Below are positions 10,521 to 20,182 of a stretch of 64,000 bases of DNA, piece by piece. The stretch's first letter is position 1. Each line of letters begins with the position of its first letter. This DNA is from Bacteroidota bacterium (GTDB taxonomy: Bacteria > Bacteroidota > Ignavibacteria > Kapaibacteriales > UBA2268): the NCBI GenBank assembly GCA_004322215.1, contig SCSM01000011.1, positions 62,001-126,000 of the forward strand, written 5' to 3'. The notes beneath the pieces were generated by a model. That model had not been told where the DNA came from. It saw nothing but the letters and a program-made list of their open reading frames with translations, and searched no databases. The translations under genes and the position numbers were made by a program.

Positions 10521-10647
10521 TCAATTAATTTTCAAGTAAATAGTTTAATTTTATTATAAATAATAAGTTAAGTGATTTTACAATTTTTAATATAATCGTA
10601 TAATTATTTTTATTTCAATAGATTAGTCAAGCGAGTTAAAATAAATT

Positions 10648-11388
10648 CTAACTTTTCATATTATTATGTATTTCTTTATCAAGATGGGCATGAAATCCAA
10701 ATCTTAATTTCCAAACTAAGAATATAGCTTCCCAAATAATCCCCTTATTCATTTTGGAAACACCGCTTCTTCTATCAATAAAAATAATCGGAATTTCTTT
10801 AATTTTAGCTCCATGCTTCCATAATCTATAATTCATCTCAATTTGAAATCCATATCCATTTGATTTTATTGTTGATAAATTAATACGAGACAATGCCTCT
10901 GCCCTAAAGCATTTAAAACCACCAGTTGCATCTTTAATAGGCATCCTGGTTATCAGTCTGGTATATACATTTGCTCCATAGCTTAAAATCAGACGGCTGA
11001 GCGGCCAATTAATCACATTCACACCGGTTATATACCTGGAACCAATTACAAGGTCATTGTTTTTCAATTCCTCTAAAAACTTTGGTATCATTGCAGGGTC
11101 ATGTGAAAAATCAGCATCCATTTCAAAAATTACTTCAAAGTTATTCTTCAGTGCATAAGCAAAACCTTCGCAATATGCTGTCCCTAATCCCATCTTACCG
11201 GCTCTGACTATCAAATGTAATGTGTTATCATTAACCTGCAATTTTTTAATGAGTTGTGCTGTCCCGTCAGGCGAATTGTCATCTACAACCAATATATTAA
11301 TAGTCTCGTCAATACTATGAATAGTATTAATCAGCCGTTCAATATTGTCAATTTCGTTATATGTTGGGATGACAACAATTGTTTTCAT
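10648..11388 (-). CDS. Polyprenol-phosphate mannosyltransferase (DPM1-like)
   Basis: A 246-residue GT2 enzyme of the Dpm1/Ppm1 type: VVIPTYNEIDNIE, VVDDNSPDGTA, MDADFSHDP (metal-binding), GSRYITG, DATGGFKCF and the IPIIFIDRRSGVSKM loop. It lacks the C-terminal membrane helices of some relatives. The reaction is transfer of mannose (or another hexose) from a nucleotide sugar to a lipid phosphate, giving a donor for periplasmic glycosylation. It lies 9 bp downstream of the PGT gene, in the same operon. GT-C enzymes that use such lipid-linked sugars are plausible partners; one candidate lies at 38370. Confidence 0.88.
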   Translation of the reverse strand: MKTIVVIPTYNEIDNIERLINTIHSIDETINILVVDDNSPDGTAQLIKKLQVNDNTLHLIVRAGKMGLGTAYCEGFAYALKNNFEVIFEMDADFSHDPAMIPKFLEELKNNDLVIGSRYITGVNVINWPLSRLILSYGANVYTRLITRMPIKDATGGFKCFRAEALSRINLSTIKSNGYGFQIEMNYRLWKHGAKIKEIPIIFIDRRSGVSKMNKGIIWEAIFLVWKLRFGFHAHLDKEIHNNMKS

Positions 11389-11397
11389 AAATAATCC

Positions 11398-12897
11398 TTA
11401 TGCTTGTCCATGACCTTTAATCATTAAAAACAGTGTTCTAATTAATATTTCGAAATCTAACCGGAGAGACATGTTTTCAATATAATAAAAGTCATCCTTC
11501 AAACGGTTTTCTATCTCCTCTTTAGATTCTTCATAAGCTGTATATTTTATTTGCCACCAGCCGGTAATTCCTGGTCTGACAACTAATCTTCTTTTGTAAT
11601 AAGGAACAAAATCAGTGAACTTATCAACCAAATTGGATAATTCCGGTCGCGGACCAACAATACTCATTTCACCTTTCAAAACATTAATAAATTGAGGCAC
11701 TTCATCCAAATGTGCTTTTCTGATGAATTTTCCGAATTTTGTCACTCTTGCATCATTAACAGATGTCCATCCGGGACCATTGTGTTCAGCATCGTCAACC
11801 ATTGACCTGAATTTATATATCATAAAGGATTTACAATCTTTTCCCGCTCTCTCCTGCAAATAAAAAATAGGTCCTTTCGATTCAAGTTTTATTATTATAG
11901 CAATTATTATCCATAATGGCAATCCCAATAATAAAGTCAAAGTACTGACTATAATATCAATAATCCTTTTTGTAATTGATTGCCAGGGTTTTAATAATTG
12001 TGTACTGATGTCAATTAATGGTATCCCGTATAAGTGTAAAGTCCGGGCTTGTCCTGTAAAATAATCATATAAATCGGGTACAATTTTCATTGAGCATTTT
12101 TTTTCTGCGCAAATTGATGTAATATTCAATAATAATTGATGCTCCGGATTTTCTACTGCTATCAATAGCTCCTCAGGATTCGTAACTGAAAATACTTCTC
12201 GTAAATTATCAATCATCCCCAATATTTGTGTTTGTTCTTGATTATTAAAATTCGCTGTATAATCAGACCATTTTATAACATCTTCATTGCTTTTAAGCAC
12301 AACTCCTATCGGTTTATATCCCCAATATTTCGCTTCGATGGTTTTGTCATATAATTCTTTCACTTCTTTAAATGTGCCGACTATTAATGTCGGTATGGTT
12401 ATAATCCTGTTGTTTCTTAATTTCCATTGAAGTTTTCTTGCTATAAATCTTCCGGCACCGACAATTATGATGAATAATGAAAAGTATATTAGAAATGCTA
12501 ATCTTGGTGATTTACTGCTATCAAGAAATATGAAGAAAAATATGATGAACGTACCAATAAATGCAGTCCTTATTATACTAAAAAGTTCATCAAAAGGTGA
12601 ACGTATATACCAATCCTTGTATAATCCGGATAACCAAAATAAAATAAACCAATATATCTGCAAACAAATAATAATAGTCAATAGATCCGTAATTTCCGGT
12701 TTAAATGATAATGAGAAAAGACCTGATTCAAAAAGCACGATATAAAATGCCAAATAGCTTAAAATCAATGTAATTACATCAAAGAAAAATTGCAAATAAG
12801 GTGCTGATAACTTACTTTTGAAGCTGAATTTCTTTTGATGAACAATAGGTATATCATCATCAACAATAGTTCCAATATTTATGGTTTGACTATTCAT
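11398..12897 (-). CDS. Polyprenyl-phosphate sugar phosphotransferase (WcaJ/WbaP-type, initiates glycan synthesis)
   Basis: A 499-residue priming phosphoglycosyl transferase. N-terminal membrane helices occupy ~35-150, then a CoA-binding-like domain (LIVGTFKEVKEL, ~170-260). The C-terminal monotopic PGT domain starts at TKRIIDIIVS (~309), with GPIFYLQERAGK, YKFRSM, the catalytic Asp398-Glu399 in HLDEVPQ, and LKGEMSIVGPRPE. It transfers a sugar-1-phosphate (glucose, galactose or a modified HexNAc) from UDP-sugar to undecaprenyl phosphate, the first step of repeat-unit assembly. It is the intact counterpart of the degenerate domain at 8562-10520. Confidence 0.93.
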   Translation of the reverse strand: MNSQTINIGTIVDDDIPIVHQKKFSFKSKLSAPYLQFFFDVITLILSYLAFYIVLFESGLFSLSFKPEITDLLTIIICLQIYWFILFWLSGLYKDWYIRSPFDELFSIIRTAFIGTFIIFFFIFLDSSKSPRLAFLIYFSLFIIIVGAGRFIARKLQWKLRNNRIITIPTLIVGTFKEVKELYDKTIEAKYWGYKPIGVVLKSNEDVIKWSDYTANFNNQEQTQILGMIDNLREVFSVTNPEELLIAVENPEHQLLLNITSICAEKKCSMKIVPDLYDYFTGQARTLHLYGIPLIDISTQLLKPWQSITKRIIDIIVSTLTLLLGLPLWIIIAIIIKLESKGPIFYLQERAGKDCKSFMIYKFRSMVDDAEHNGPGWTSVNDARVTKFGKFIRKAHLDEVPQFINVLKGEMSIVGPRPELSNLVDKFTDFVPYYKRRLVVRPGITGWWQIKYTAYEESKEEIENRLKDDFYYIENMSLRLDFEILIRTLFLMIKGHGQA

Positions 12898-12931
12898 TAA
12901 ACGAAATCATTCTACAAATAAATCCTATTAA

Positions 12932-14107
12932 TTAAATATTTTTATGAACATCGTCCCTCTCCCATTTTGCATTTTGCCCACCAATGAGAAACCACAAAAT
13001 GCCAATAATAAAACTAACGTTCATTGTTATAAATAGTAAAGAAATTCGAAAAGGAAGAAATTTAATATTAATTTTTTCAAATAACCACCCAATTAAAGCT
13101 GAAAAATATAAAATTAATTGCCCATAAACAAAAATAAGATATAAATCAGAATAAGCACTTAATATCAATGAGGATATGAAAATGCCTATTAACATAAAAG
13201 GAGAGGCATATCTGGCAATTTTATGAGAAATCACAAAGAATGAAATCCACCCATAATCCGGTAACAGTAATCTTTTCAATTTCCAAATTGTTGAAAGACT
13301 CCCGGCAGTAAGTCTGAATCTTCGGCGAAGTTCTCCCTTTAGTGATTTTTGTCTTACTTCGATAACTTCCGAATCATTATCAAATATTACTCGTTTTCCT
13401 TTGAAAGAGACATATAATATCCTATATAAATCATCACAAACGAGATTATTGGGTAAGGCATTATAATGCTCTTTTTTAATACAATAAAGAGTTCCTAAAC
13501 TATTTGTACATGAATAAATGCTGCTTTCCCACCTTCTGATAAATGTTTCGAGATACTGGTAAGAAGATTCTCCCAAATAACCGGTATTATCATCATACCT
13601 GACAATTTTAAGAGATGCCATTACGGAACCGACATCATCATCGGCTAAAATTGATAATAATTTATTGAAAGTTCCATAGCTAATACGTAAATCAGCATCC
13701 ATATAAAATATTATTTCTGTTTCAGCATTAGGAACCAACTGATTTAATAAATAATTCTTACCCGAGCGAGGATATTCAAATAATCTGATTTTCGGATATT
13801 TGTTGATTAATTGTTTTACGACATTACTCGTATTATCGGTGGAACCGTCCGAACCAATTAAAGTGTTTATTAATTCTGCGGGATATCCTGACTCATAAAT
13901 AGAATTTACGGCATCTTCAATATAATTTTCTTCATTATATGATGCGATTATAACAGTTATTTCAGGATAAAAATTTAAATTCTTCCGTACAGGTTTACTA
14001 AATAATTTCGAAAGAATACATAATATCCAGGGATAGAGAAAAAATGCATAAACCAATTCAAAAATAAAAAGGAAAAAAAATAAAGTTATTATTTGATATG
14101 AATTCAT
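12932..14107 (-). CDS. Membrane-bound family 2 glycosyltransferase (cellulose-synthase/IcaA-like)
   Basis: An N-terminal membrane helix (IITLFFFLFIFELVYAFFL) is followed by a GT2 domain (VIIASYNEENYIEDAV, GSDGSTDNT, MDADLRIS, CDDLYRI, then RRRFRLTAGS, a QxxRW-like segment). Three or four helices close the protein. This is the layout of processive synthases such as HasA/IcaA, though many non-processive enzymes share it. ATG at 14107 is chosen because AAGGAA lies 7 bases upstream, overlapping the stop of the preceding gene; a TTG 24 bases further upstream is less likely. It probably polymerises or extends the exopolysaccharide made by this locus. Confidence 0.85.
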   Translation of the reverse strand: MNSYQIITLFFFLFIFELVYAFFLYPWILCILSKLFSKPVRKNLNFYPEITVIIASYNEENYIEDAVNSIYESGYPAELINTLIGSDGSTDNTSNVVKQLINKYPKIRLFEYPRSGKNYLLNQLVPNAETEIIFYMDADLRISYGTFNKLLSILADDDVGSVMASLKIVRYDDNTGYLGESSYQYLETFIRRWESSIYSCTNSLGTLYCIKKEHYNALPNNLVCDDLYRILYVSFKGKRVIFDNDSEVIEVRQKSLKGELRRRFRLTAGSLSTIWKLKRLLLPDYGWISFFVISHKIARYASPFMLIGIFISSLILSAYSDLYLIFVYGQLILYFSALIGWLFEKINIKFLPFRISLLFITMNVSFIIGILWFLIGGQNAKWERDDVHKNI

Positions 14108-14117
14108 TGAAAATTCC

Positions 14118-15755
14118 TTAAAAATCTTCAAATCTTAAAATTAATCTTATTGCATTAGTTGTCGTTTTATCTATGGATTTTAAATGATAAAGTAAGTGAA
14201 GGTTGAATCCTCTGAAAATTTCATAACCGGCTTCTATTGTAGCATCTACTGTATTTACACGTTTACCGTCGAGGAAATAAACCGTTTCAGAATCAATTCC
14301 AAACCTGTTTGTTTGAAATGGATTTCCACCGACATTAATCAATTTACCTGTCGAATCTTTATAATTATCTCCATGTCTTTGGTATGCAATCTTTAATTTT
14401 ATCGGGTATCTTTCTCCCCACCAATAATATAAATTAAAAGATAATTCATCGGAATTCGGAAATAAGTAAGAGCCGTACAACATACTGTCATTAGTCATGG
14501 CATTTAATGAATCAAAATGAGTAAATGTATATGGTTCCACCCTTGCATATTCAATTGCAAAATCAATTGCAGGAATTAATGATGCAATCATTCCTATATT
14601 CCATGCAGATTTATTCCCCCATGAACCAGTTCCGATTTTTTCAAATCGCAAATCATCGAGTAAATAAGTTCCTTTGAATTGGATTCCGTCAAACGGTCTG
14701 AGTGTAGCATCCAATCCCATCATAGAATTATCTCTGTCTTTGAGAGCATGCTCCAAAGATTTAAAAAAACTAAGTGGATTGAGATAAGTTAAATCAATAC
14801 CTCTTTTCGAATAAATAATATTTTCCCAAAAACCGATTTCTCCCCATTTTGGTTTAATCGCAAAACGATGAATGGCAACATATTTTGAGGGAATATTGGC
14901 TGCAACTCCCAATCCGGGACCTGCTAAAGGAATTGCAAGTAAGCTGCCATGAGTGAATTTATACTTAAAATTTAAGAATTTTGCACCAACGCTAATTGCA
15001 TCAAATTGTGCTGCATTGTCCGATAAATAAATTCGTTGACTAATACCTGCACCGAGTAATCTTGTTTCCCTTCCGATCTCAGCATTAAACCAGCCATTTT
15101 GATAAACAACATGGGATTCAGCAAAATCAAAATCACTATTTAAATCTGCAAATTTTATGTTTTGCTGCAGCTTATGGACTTCGTGCAAGGCAAGTTCACG
15201 GCTTCCCGATAATACAGCACCATTAGATGCCTGGATGAAATACCCAAAGGTATTACTCAATGTACCATAAATTCTTACCCCAAGATTTCCATATATTACA
15301 TCTTTTTTAGTTGACTTTTCAAATCCGATTATTGATTCGAATGAACCAATAGGCAACACATTTACAATATAATTCGAATCTTTTAGATGATAGAAGAATT
15401 TTTCATCATTACCATAGAAGCGTGATGACAGTACCGGGTTCGAATCAGTAGAGCTAAAGAAAAGAACAGCATTATTACGTTTTACAATTTCAAATTCAGT
15501 TTCATATAATTGTAAAGATTTATAATCTGCATCACTGAGATTAGATTTATATTTTGAAATTTTTATCAGAGCATTAACAATTTCCTGTCTTTGCAAAGGC
15601 AATGAAGATAAAGAAAAATTTTCCAGTAATCCCTTTGTTTCCATGTGAAGAAGAAAATCATAAACCGGATGGACAACAGGAACATGCTCTATTTGAGAAA
15701 AAACAGGACTTGCAGATAATACTATTATAAAAAAAACAACTGATATTCGTAACAT
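14118..15755 (-). CDS. Wzi-like capsule assembly outer-membrane protein
   Basis: Signal peptide at residues 1-20 (VVFFIIVLSASPVFSQ). The first helical part (HPVYDFLLHMETKGLLENF, LPLQRQEIVNAL) matches the N-terminal signature of the capsule-assembly Wzi family. The rest alternates short amphipathic strands with turns, as in an outer-membrane beta-barrel, and ends in an aromatic residue (RFEDF). Wzi-type proteins help attach capsule polysaccharide at the outer surface. It lies directly between the exporter gene (15801) and a glycosyltransferase, which supports a role in surface presentation of the polymer. Family assignment is moderately sure; barrel topology is inferred. Confidence 0.68.
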   Translation of the reverse strand: MLRISVVFFIIVLSASPVFSQIEHVPVVHPVYDFLLHMETKGLLENFSLSSLPLQRQEIVNALIKISKYKSNLSDADYKSLQLYETEFEIVKRNNAVLFFSSTDSNPVLSSRFYGNDEKFFYHLKDSNYIVNVLPIGSFESIIGFEKSTKKDVIYGNLGVRIYGTLSNTFGYFIQASNGAVLSGSRELALHEVHKLQQNIKFADLNSDFDFAESHVVYQNGWFNAEIGRETRLLGAGISQRIYLSDNAAQFDAISVGAKFLNFKYKFTHGSLLAIPLAGPGLGVAANIPSKYVAIHRFAIKPKWGEIGFWENIIYSKRGIDLTYLNPLSFFKSLEHALKDRDNSMMGLDATLRPFDGIQFKGTYLLDDLRFEKIGTGSWGNKSAWNIGMIASLIPAIDFAIEYARVEPYTFTHFDSLNAMTNDSMLYGSYLFPNSDELSFNLYYWWGERYPIKLKIAYQRHGDNYKDSTGKLINVGGNPFQTNRFGIDSETVYFLDGKRVNTVDATIEAGYEIFRGFNLHLLYHLKSIDKTTTNAIRLILRFEDF

Positions 15756-15800
15756 ATTTACATTAAGAATAATTAAAAATGAATATAGATAATTGAATAG

Positions 15801-17546
15801 TTAGCGTATAGCCCAGATAACTGCATTAATGACTGCAGCCGTAGCACCCAATACACTGACAATCATAGCCCATTTCTGCAAATCAGTACCCGGCGGTGTA
15901 TCCTCTGCTCTTGGAACATAAATTTCATCGCCACCAAAAACAGCAACATCATTATCCCCTTCAGCCCAAGTATTATTTTTCCCCCTGATAATCCTGGTTC
16001 TGCCGGATTTGCCACCTTCTGCAATTCCACCGGCTTTTTCAAGGTACCAATCCATATTCTTTCCGTTTTCAAAAGGGACATAGCCCGGTTTGTTTACCTG
16101 CCCGTAAACAAAAACGCTACCCGGATTTGATGGGATTACAATCAGGTCTCCATCGAACAAACTTATATTATCAGATTGAGAATTACTTTTAAACAAAGCA
16201 TCGAAATCACATGAAACAATCGGCAATTTCAAATTCTGGTCGATGTTGAAACGTACGGTGTCCTGCAGAGTAAGGTCGCTGTATTGAAATTTTTCATCAA
16301 TTTCAGTTCTCGGATTTACCGAATAGGACAAGCCGTTGAATTTCCTGTAAATATTAGATAAAGGAAGATAAGCATCATCAGTAAATCCTCCTGCGAGTTC
16401 TATGATTTCTTTTAATTTGGTTTTACCATTTTTTATCGGATAAACTCCGGGACTCTTAATATGCCCAGATATGGCAACCATACCTAACTGGGAATGGGTT
16501 TCAACATTTTTCTTACCGACAAGTATCATACTCCCGGCATTCAAATCATAATCTCCATTCATTAAATTCATGGAACTATCAATATTGAGTTTAATCTTTT
16601 CTGAATTACCCTCCATCATAAGATAAATATTATCAATATCTGCTTCATCTGTTAAACCACCTGCAATTTTTAATAACATGGATGCTTTATCACCTTCTTT
16701 AAAAGGTAAAGTAGATGGATTAAGAACTCCACCAGAAATGGATATTTCCTGATAACTCACCGGTTCGAACGGAACAAGGATTTCGTCACCTTCTTTAATA
16801 TACGGGTCGTATAAGGGATTGTTAAAGGCAGTTGCTTTAATAATATCGGCAGTTTGCTGAGTGCCGTCAGAATGTTTTATATAAATATTTCTTGAATAAT
16901 AATGATGATGAATTGGACTTCCCGTCCCTGCATTAATTTTTGAAATTCTTTGTTTTTTTTCAATATATTTTAAATACGAGATAGATTCCGGCATTGTTGT
17001 TTTTGATGACAATGTTGGAAGAGCCGAGAGCTTATACGCAGTAGAAACATTATATGTTGCAGGTAAACTAAGAGTACCTTCCGAAAAAACATCCCCTTTA
17101 ATTGTTATTAAAACAGTTCTTGGTTTAAAAAGTGCAAGCGATGATAAAGAGTTCGGATTTCTTTGTTTAATTATATCAGTAATAATTTTCTTTGTCTCAG
17201 TTAAGGTTTTACCTTTAAGTGAGATTTCTCCGATTCTCGGAAGCATGACCGAATTTTCAGGCGAGACTATCAGATATTGTGTATTAGTCGAGGCAGATAA
17301 ATTCTGATAAGCGAAAATATCGCCTGGACCGACATAATAAAAATCAGGATTAATTACATTACCAACAGGCATGGTTTCCATTTTTTGAATTTTATCAGAT
17401 TCCTGGTTCGACAGAATATCCTCTTTCATTAAGGATTCCATATCCAATTGAGACAGACCTTTTAACTGAGAATAAGAAATTGTTGATTGAAATATTATAG
17501 ACAGAATCAATACTAAAAGGAAAATTACATTATTTTTTTTAATCAT
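15801..17546 (-). CDS. Wza-like polysaccharide export protein with SLBB domains
   Basis: A 581-residue secreted protein: signal peptide (NVIFLLVLILSIIFQSTISYSQ), a Poly_export domain (YYVGPGDIFAYQN to PRTVLITIKGDV), then several SLBB beta-grasp repeats (VSISGGV-like, VAISGHIKSPGVYPIKNG, VFVYGQVNKPGYVPFENG). A C-terminal hydrophobic helix (WAMIVSVLGATAAVINAVIWAIR) fits the outer-membrane-spanning helix of Wza-type channels. No lipobox Cys is seen in the signal peptide, unlike Wza. It should form the outer-membrane or periplasmic channel for the polysaccharide. No Wzc-like co-polymerase or tyrosine kinase is seen nearby. Confidence 0.9.
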   Translation of the reverse strand: MIKKNNVIFLLVLILSIIFQSTISYSQLKGLSQLDMESLMKEDILSNQESDKIQKMETMPVGNVINPDFYYVGPGDIFAYQNLSASTNTQYLIVSPENSVMLPRIGEISLKGKTLTETKKIITDIIKQRNPNSLSSLALFKPRTVLITIKGDVFSEGTLSLPATYNVSTAYKLSALPTLSSKTTMPESISYLKYIEKKQRISKINAGTGSPIHHHYYSRNIYIKHSDGTQQTADIIKATAFNNPLYDPYIKEGDEILVPFEPVSYQEISISGGVLNPSTLPFKEGDKASMLLKIAGGLTDEADIDNIYLMMEGNSEKIKLNIDSSMNLMNGDYDLNAGSMILVGKKNVETHSQLGMVAISGHIKSPGVYPIKNGKTKLKEIIELAGGFTDDAYLPLSNIYRKFNGLSYSVNPRTEIDEKFQYSDLTLQDTVRFNIDQNLKLPIVSCDFDALFKSNSQSDNISLFDGDLIVIPSNPGSVFVYGQVNKPGYVPFENGKNMDWYLEKAGGIAEGGKSGRTRIIRGKNNTWAEGDNDVAVFGGDEIYVPRAEDTPPGTDLQKWAMIVSVLGATAAVINAVIWAIR

Positions 17547-17613
17547 ACTATTTTATTATTATTTGCAACAAAAATATTTGTAAAAGACAAATGTAAGTAA
17601 TATTTATTTTTTG

Positions 17614-18726
17614 TTAATTTCGAGCCAACAGATTTGCAATTTTATCTGCAATTCTAAATGAAGCTATCCCATCCCATAGTTCAGGAACATTTCCTACTTT
17701 TCTTGGTAAATTTATCATATCGTTTATTACTTTGATAATATAACTTTCTTCCGGCTGAACGAGAATGTTTGTACCTAATTCAATCGTTACAGGTCTTTCT
17801 GTAGTGGTTCTTAAAGTCAGGCAGGGTATCTTCAAATAAGTTGTTTCTTCCTGGATGCCACCAGAATCAGTCATAATGAAATCAGCATCCAGCATCAATG
17901 ATAAAAAGTCAATATATCCTAACGGTTCAAGTAATATTAAACCGGGTATTTCATCAATTTTTTTTTCGAGACTGAAATATTTCAAATTCTTTCTTGTTCG
18001 GGGATGGACAGGAAATATGATTTTTCTATACCGGGAAAGATGCTTGAAAATCCGGAGAAATTCATCGAGACGTTCCGGCTCATCAACATTAGTTGGTCTG
18101 TGCAATGTTACCAATACATATTCTTTTGATGTTAAATTCAGTGAATTTCCTATCTGAGAATTTTTTGCTTTTTGAAGTGCATAATCCAGAGAATCAATCA
18201 TTGTGTTGCCTACAAAGAATATTCCGTTTTTATGAAATCCTTCGTTTATAAGATTTTTCACACCACTTTGTTCGGTAACAAAGCAATAATTACAAATTGA
18301 ATCGGTAACGATTCTGTTAATCTCTTCCGGCATTGAACGGTCAAAACTTCTGAGACCTGCCTCTATATGAGCTACTTTAATACCGAGTTTCACTGCTGTT
18401 AATGAACAAGCAACTGTCGAATTAACATCGCCGACAACCAAAACCAAATCGGGTTTAAGTTCTTTGCAAACCTTCTCAAATTCAACCATAATTTTTGCTG
18501 TCTGTTCGGCATGAGTTCCTGAACCGACACCTAAAAAATAAGAAGGTTTGGGCATTTCTAAGTCTTTGAAAAAAGCATCGGACATTGAGAAATCGTAATG
18601 CTGGCCGGTGTGAACTATCAGATGCTCGATTGTGTCATAATATTTTTGGAATGCTCTGTGCAAAGGAGCTACCTTCATAAAGTTCGGTCTTGCACCGACT
18701 ACCGATATTATTTTCTTTTTTGACAA
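17614..18726 (-). CDS. wecB: UDP-N-acetylglucosamine 2-epimerase (non-hydrolysing)
   Basis: A 370-residue protein with VVGARPNFMKVAPL at the N-terminus, HTGQHYD, VVGDVNSTVA, HIEAGLRSFDRSMPEEINR, TLHRPTNVDEPERL, HPRTRKNL and DSGGIQEE, all signatures of WecB/MnaA. It interconverts UDP-GlcNAc and UDP-ManNAc in the cytoplasm. TTG start at 18726 with a purine-rich AGGAAGGAAG just upstream. It is followed on the same transcript by polysaccharide export genes and preceded by a UDP-sugar dehydrogenase. The pair could together make UDP-ManNAcA. Confidence 0.96.
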   Translation of the reverse strand: MSKKKIISVVGARPNFMKVAPLHRAFQKYYDTIEHLIVHTGQHYDFSMSDAFFKDLEMPKPSYFLGVGSGTHAEQTAKIMVEFEKVCKELKPDLVLVVGDVNSTVACSLTAVKLGIKVAHIEAGLRSFDRSMPEEINRIVTDSICNYCFVTEQSGVKNLINEGFHKNGIFFVGNTMIDSLDYALQKAKNSQIGNSLNLTSKEYVLVTLHRPTNVDEPERLDEFLRIFKHLSRYRKIIFPVHPRTRKNLKYFSLEKKIDEIPGLILLEPLGYIDFLSLMLDADFIMTDSGGIQEETTYLKIPCLTLRTTTERPVTIELGTNILVQPEESYIIKVINDMINLPRKVGNVPELWDGIASFRIADKIANLLARN

Positions 18727-18744
18727 TTATTCTCTTCCTTCCTA

Positions 18745-20082
18745 TTATTTTCCATCACCAAGCAGAATAATATTTTTTCTATTCTTGATTTTTTTGCAGG
18801 CGTTTCTTGTGTCAATTACAATTTTGCTGTTTTTTGCTATCATATTAAAATCAAATAAAGAGTGGTCCGTTGTAATAATTACAACGTCATATTTTTTAAG
18901 TATTGATTGATTTAAAACCCTTTCAGATTTATATGAAACTGAATTTACTTTTATTTCAGGAATGTAAGGGTCATAATATGAAATCTTTCCCAAACCGTCA
19001 TTCTGGATTAGTTCTGCAACTTTCAGTGCAGGTGAATGGCGTAAATCATCAACATCCTTTTTAAATGCAACACCGAGAATTAAAACCTTAGCATTTTTAA
19101 TTGTAACATTTTGCTTAGCAATTTCATTTATAATCATATTGCGTACATAAAAAGGCATATACTCGTTAATTTCTGCAGCTAATGTGATAAAGTTCGTAAC
19201 GAAGTCATATTCGCGAGCCATCCACGCAAGGTAGTATGGGTCAATCAAAATGCAATGCCCACCAATACCCGGTCCGGGATAGAATGGCATAAAACCGAAT
19301 GGTTTGGTCGAAGCTGCATCAATCACCTCCCAAATATTAACACCGATTCTGTCACCTAACTGAGCAAGTTCATTGACAAGTGCAATATTGACACTTCTGA
19401 AAATGTTTTCGAGAAGCTTTTCCATCTCAGCAATCGAAGGAGAGCTGACAGGAACAACTTTTTCTATTGCAAGTGAAGTTACTGCACAAGCCAGTTCCGT
19501 GGATTTTTGAGTTATTCCTCCTACTACAACAGGAGTATTAGAAGTCGTCCATTTTTTGTTACCCGGGTCAATTCTTTCCGGAGAAAAGGCAAGGTGAAAA
19601 TCCTTACCGGCTTTTAATCCTTTTTTTTCTAATATCGGTTTTAAATATTTTTCAGTTGTTCCAGGGAATGTAGTGCTTTTCAATATTATAATCTGGTCTT
19701 TTTTTAAATATTTTGCAATCGTGTTTGTAGATTCAATTATATAAGAAATATCCGGCTCTTTATTTGGAGTGAACGGGGTCGGAACACAGATAAAAATCAC
19801 ATCACAATTTTTCAGCTTGGAAAAATCACCTGTGGCTGTTAATAATTTGTCATTAACACATTTTTTTACTTCATTTGAATCCAAATCCTGATTATAGTTT
19901 TTACCTTTATTCAGATAATCTATTTTATTTTTGTCAACATCAAAGCCAACCGTATGAATACCTTTTTTTGCGTATTCCATGGCTAAAGGTAAGCCGACGT
20001 ATCCGATACCAATAACTCCAATTGTTATTCTTTTTGATTTGATTTTGACAAGTATATTATTTTGATTTTTATCGTTCTTCAT
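18745..20082 (-). CDS. UDP-N-acetyl-hexosamine 6-dehydrogenase (WecC/WbpA type)
   Basis: A 445-residue nucleotide-sugar dehydrogenase. N-terminal Rossmann GVIGIGYVGLPLA, central SPERIDPGNKKW, the helix ENIFRSVNIALVNELAQ, and catalytic Cys277 in GPGIGGHCILIDPYY; C-terminal UDP-binding domain with VLILGVAFKKDVDDLRHSP. It performs two NAD-dependent oxidations of the C6 hydroxyl to a carboxylate, giving an acidic amino sugar. The motif set is closest to WbpA/TviB (UDP-GlcNAc), but the adjacent wecB also allows UDP-ManNAc as substrate. It predicts uronic-acid-type, negatively charged sugars in the polymer. Confidence 0.92.
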   Translation of the reverse strand: MKNDKNQNNILVKIKSKRITIGVIGIGYVGLPLAMEYAKKGIHTVGFDVDKNKIDYLNKGKNYNQDLDSNEVKKCVNDKLLTATGDFSKLKNCDVIFICVPTPFTPNKEPDISYIIESTNTIAKYLKKDQIIILKSTTFPGTTEKYLKPILEKKGLKAGKDFHLAFSPERIDPGNKKWTTSNTPVVVGGITQKSTELACAVTSLAIEKVVPVSSPSIAEMEKLLENIFRSVNIALVNELAQLGDRIGVNIWEVIDAASTKPFGFMPFYPGPGIGGHCILIDPYYLAWMAREYDFVTNFITLAAEINEYMPFYVRNMIINEIAKQNVTIKNAKVLILGVAFKKDVDDLRHSPALKVAELIQNDGLGKISYYDPYIPEIKVNSVSYKSERVLNQSILKKYDVVIITTDHSLFDFNMIAKNSKIVIDTRNACKKIKNRKNIILLGDGK

Positions 20083-20145
20083 TCCAAATCCTGTACTTCA
20101 ACACAAATATTTTATATCGTAATTTTATGAATTTAATTCAGAAAT

Positions 20146-20173
20146 CAGAATTCAGAATTCAGAATTCAGAATT
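20146..20173. repeat. Four tandem copies of CAGAATT
   Basis: Four perfect 7-base units end 9 bases before the stop codon of rfbB, in the gap between rfbB and the dehydrogenase gene. This is too short to be a CRISPR and has no spacer structure. It could vary by slippage and shift the spacing of the downstream gene's leader. Confidence 0.75.
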
Positions 20174-20182
20174 ATTAATTTA

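Noticed and set aside
20146-20173. Possible CRISPR-like repeat
   Set aside because: The units are only 7 bases and contiguous with no spacers; it is a simple tandem repeat.
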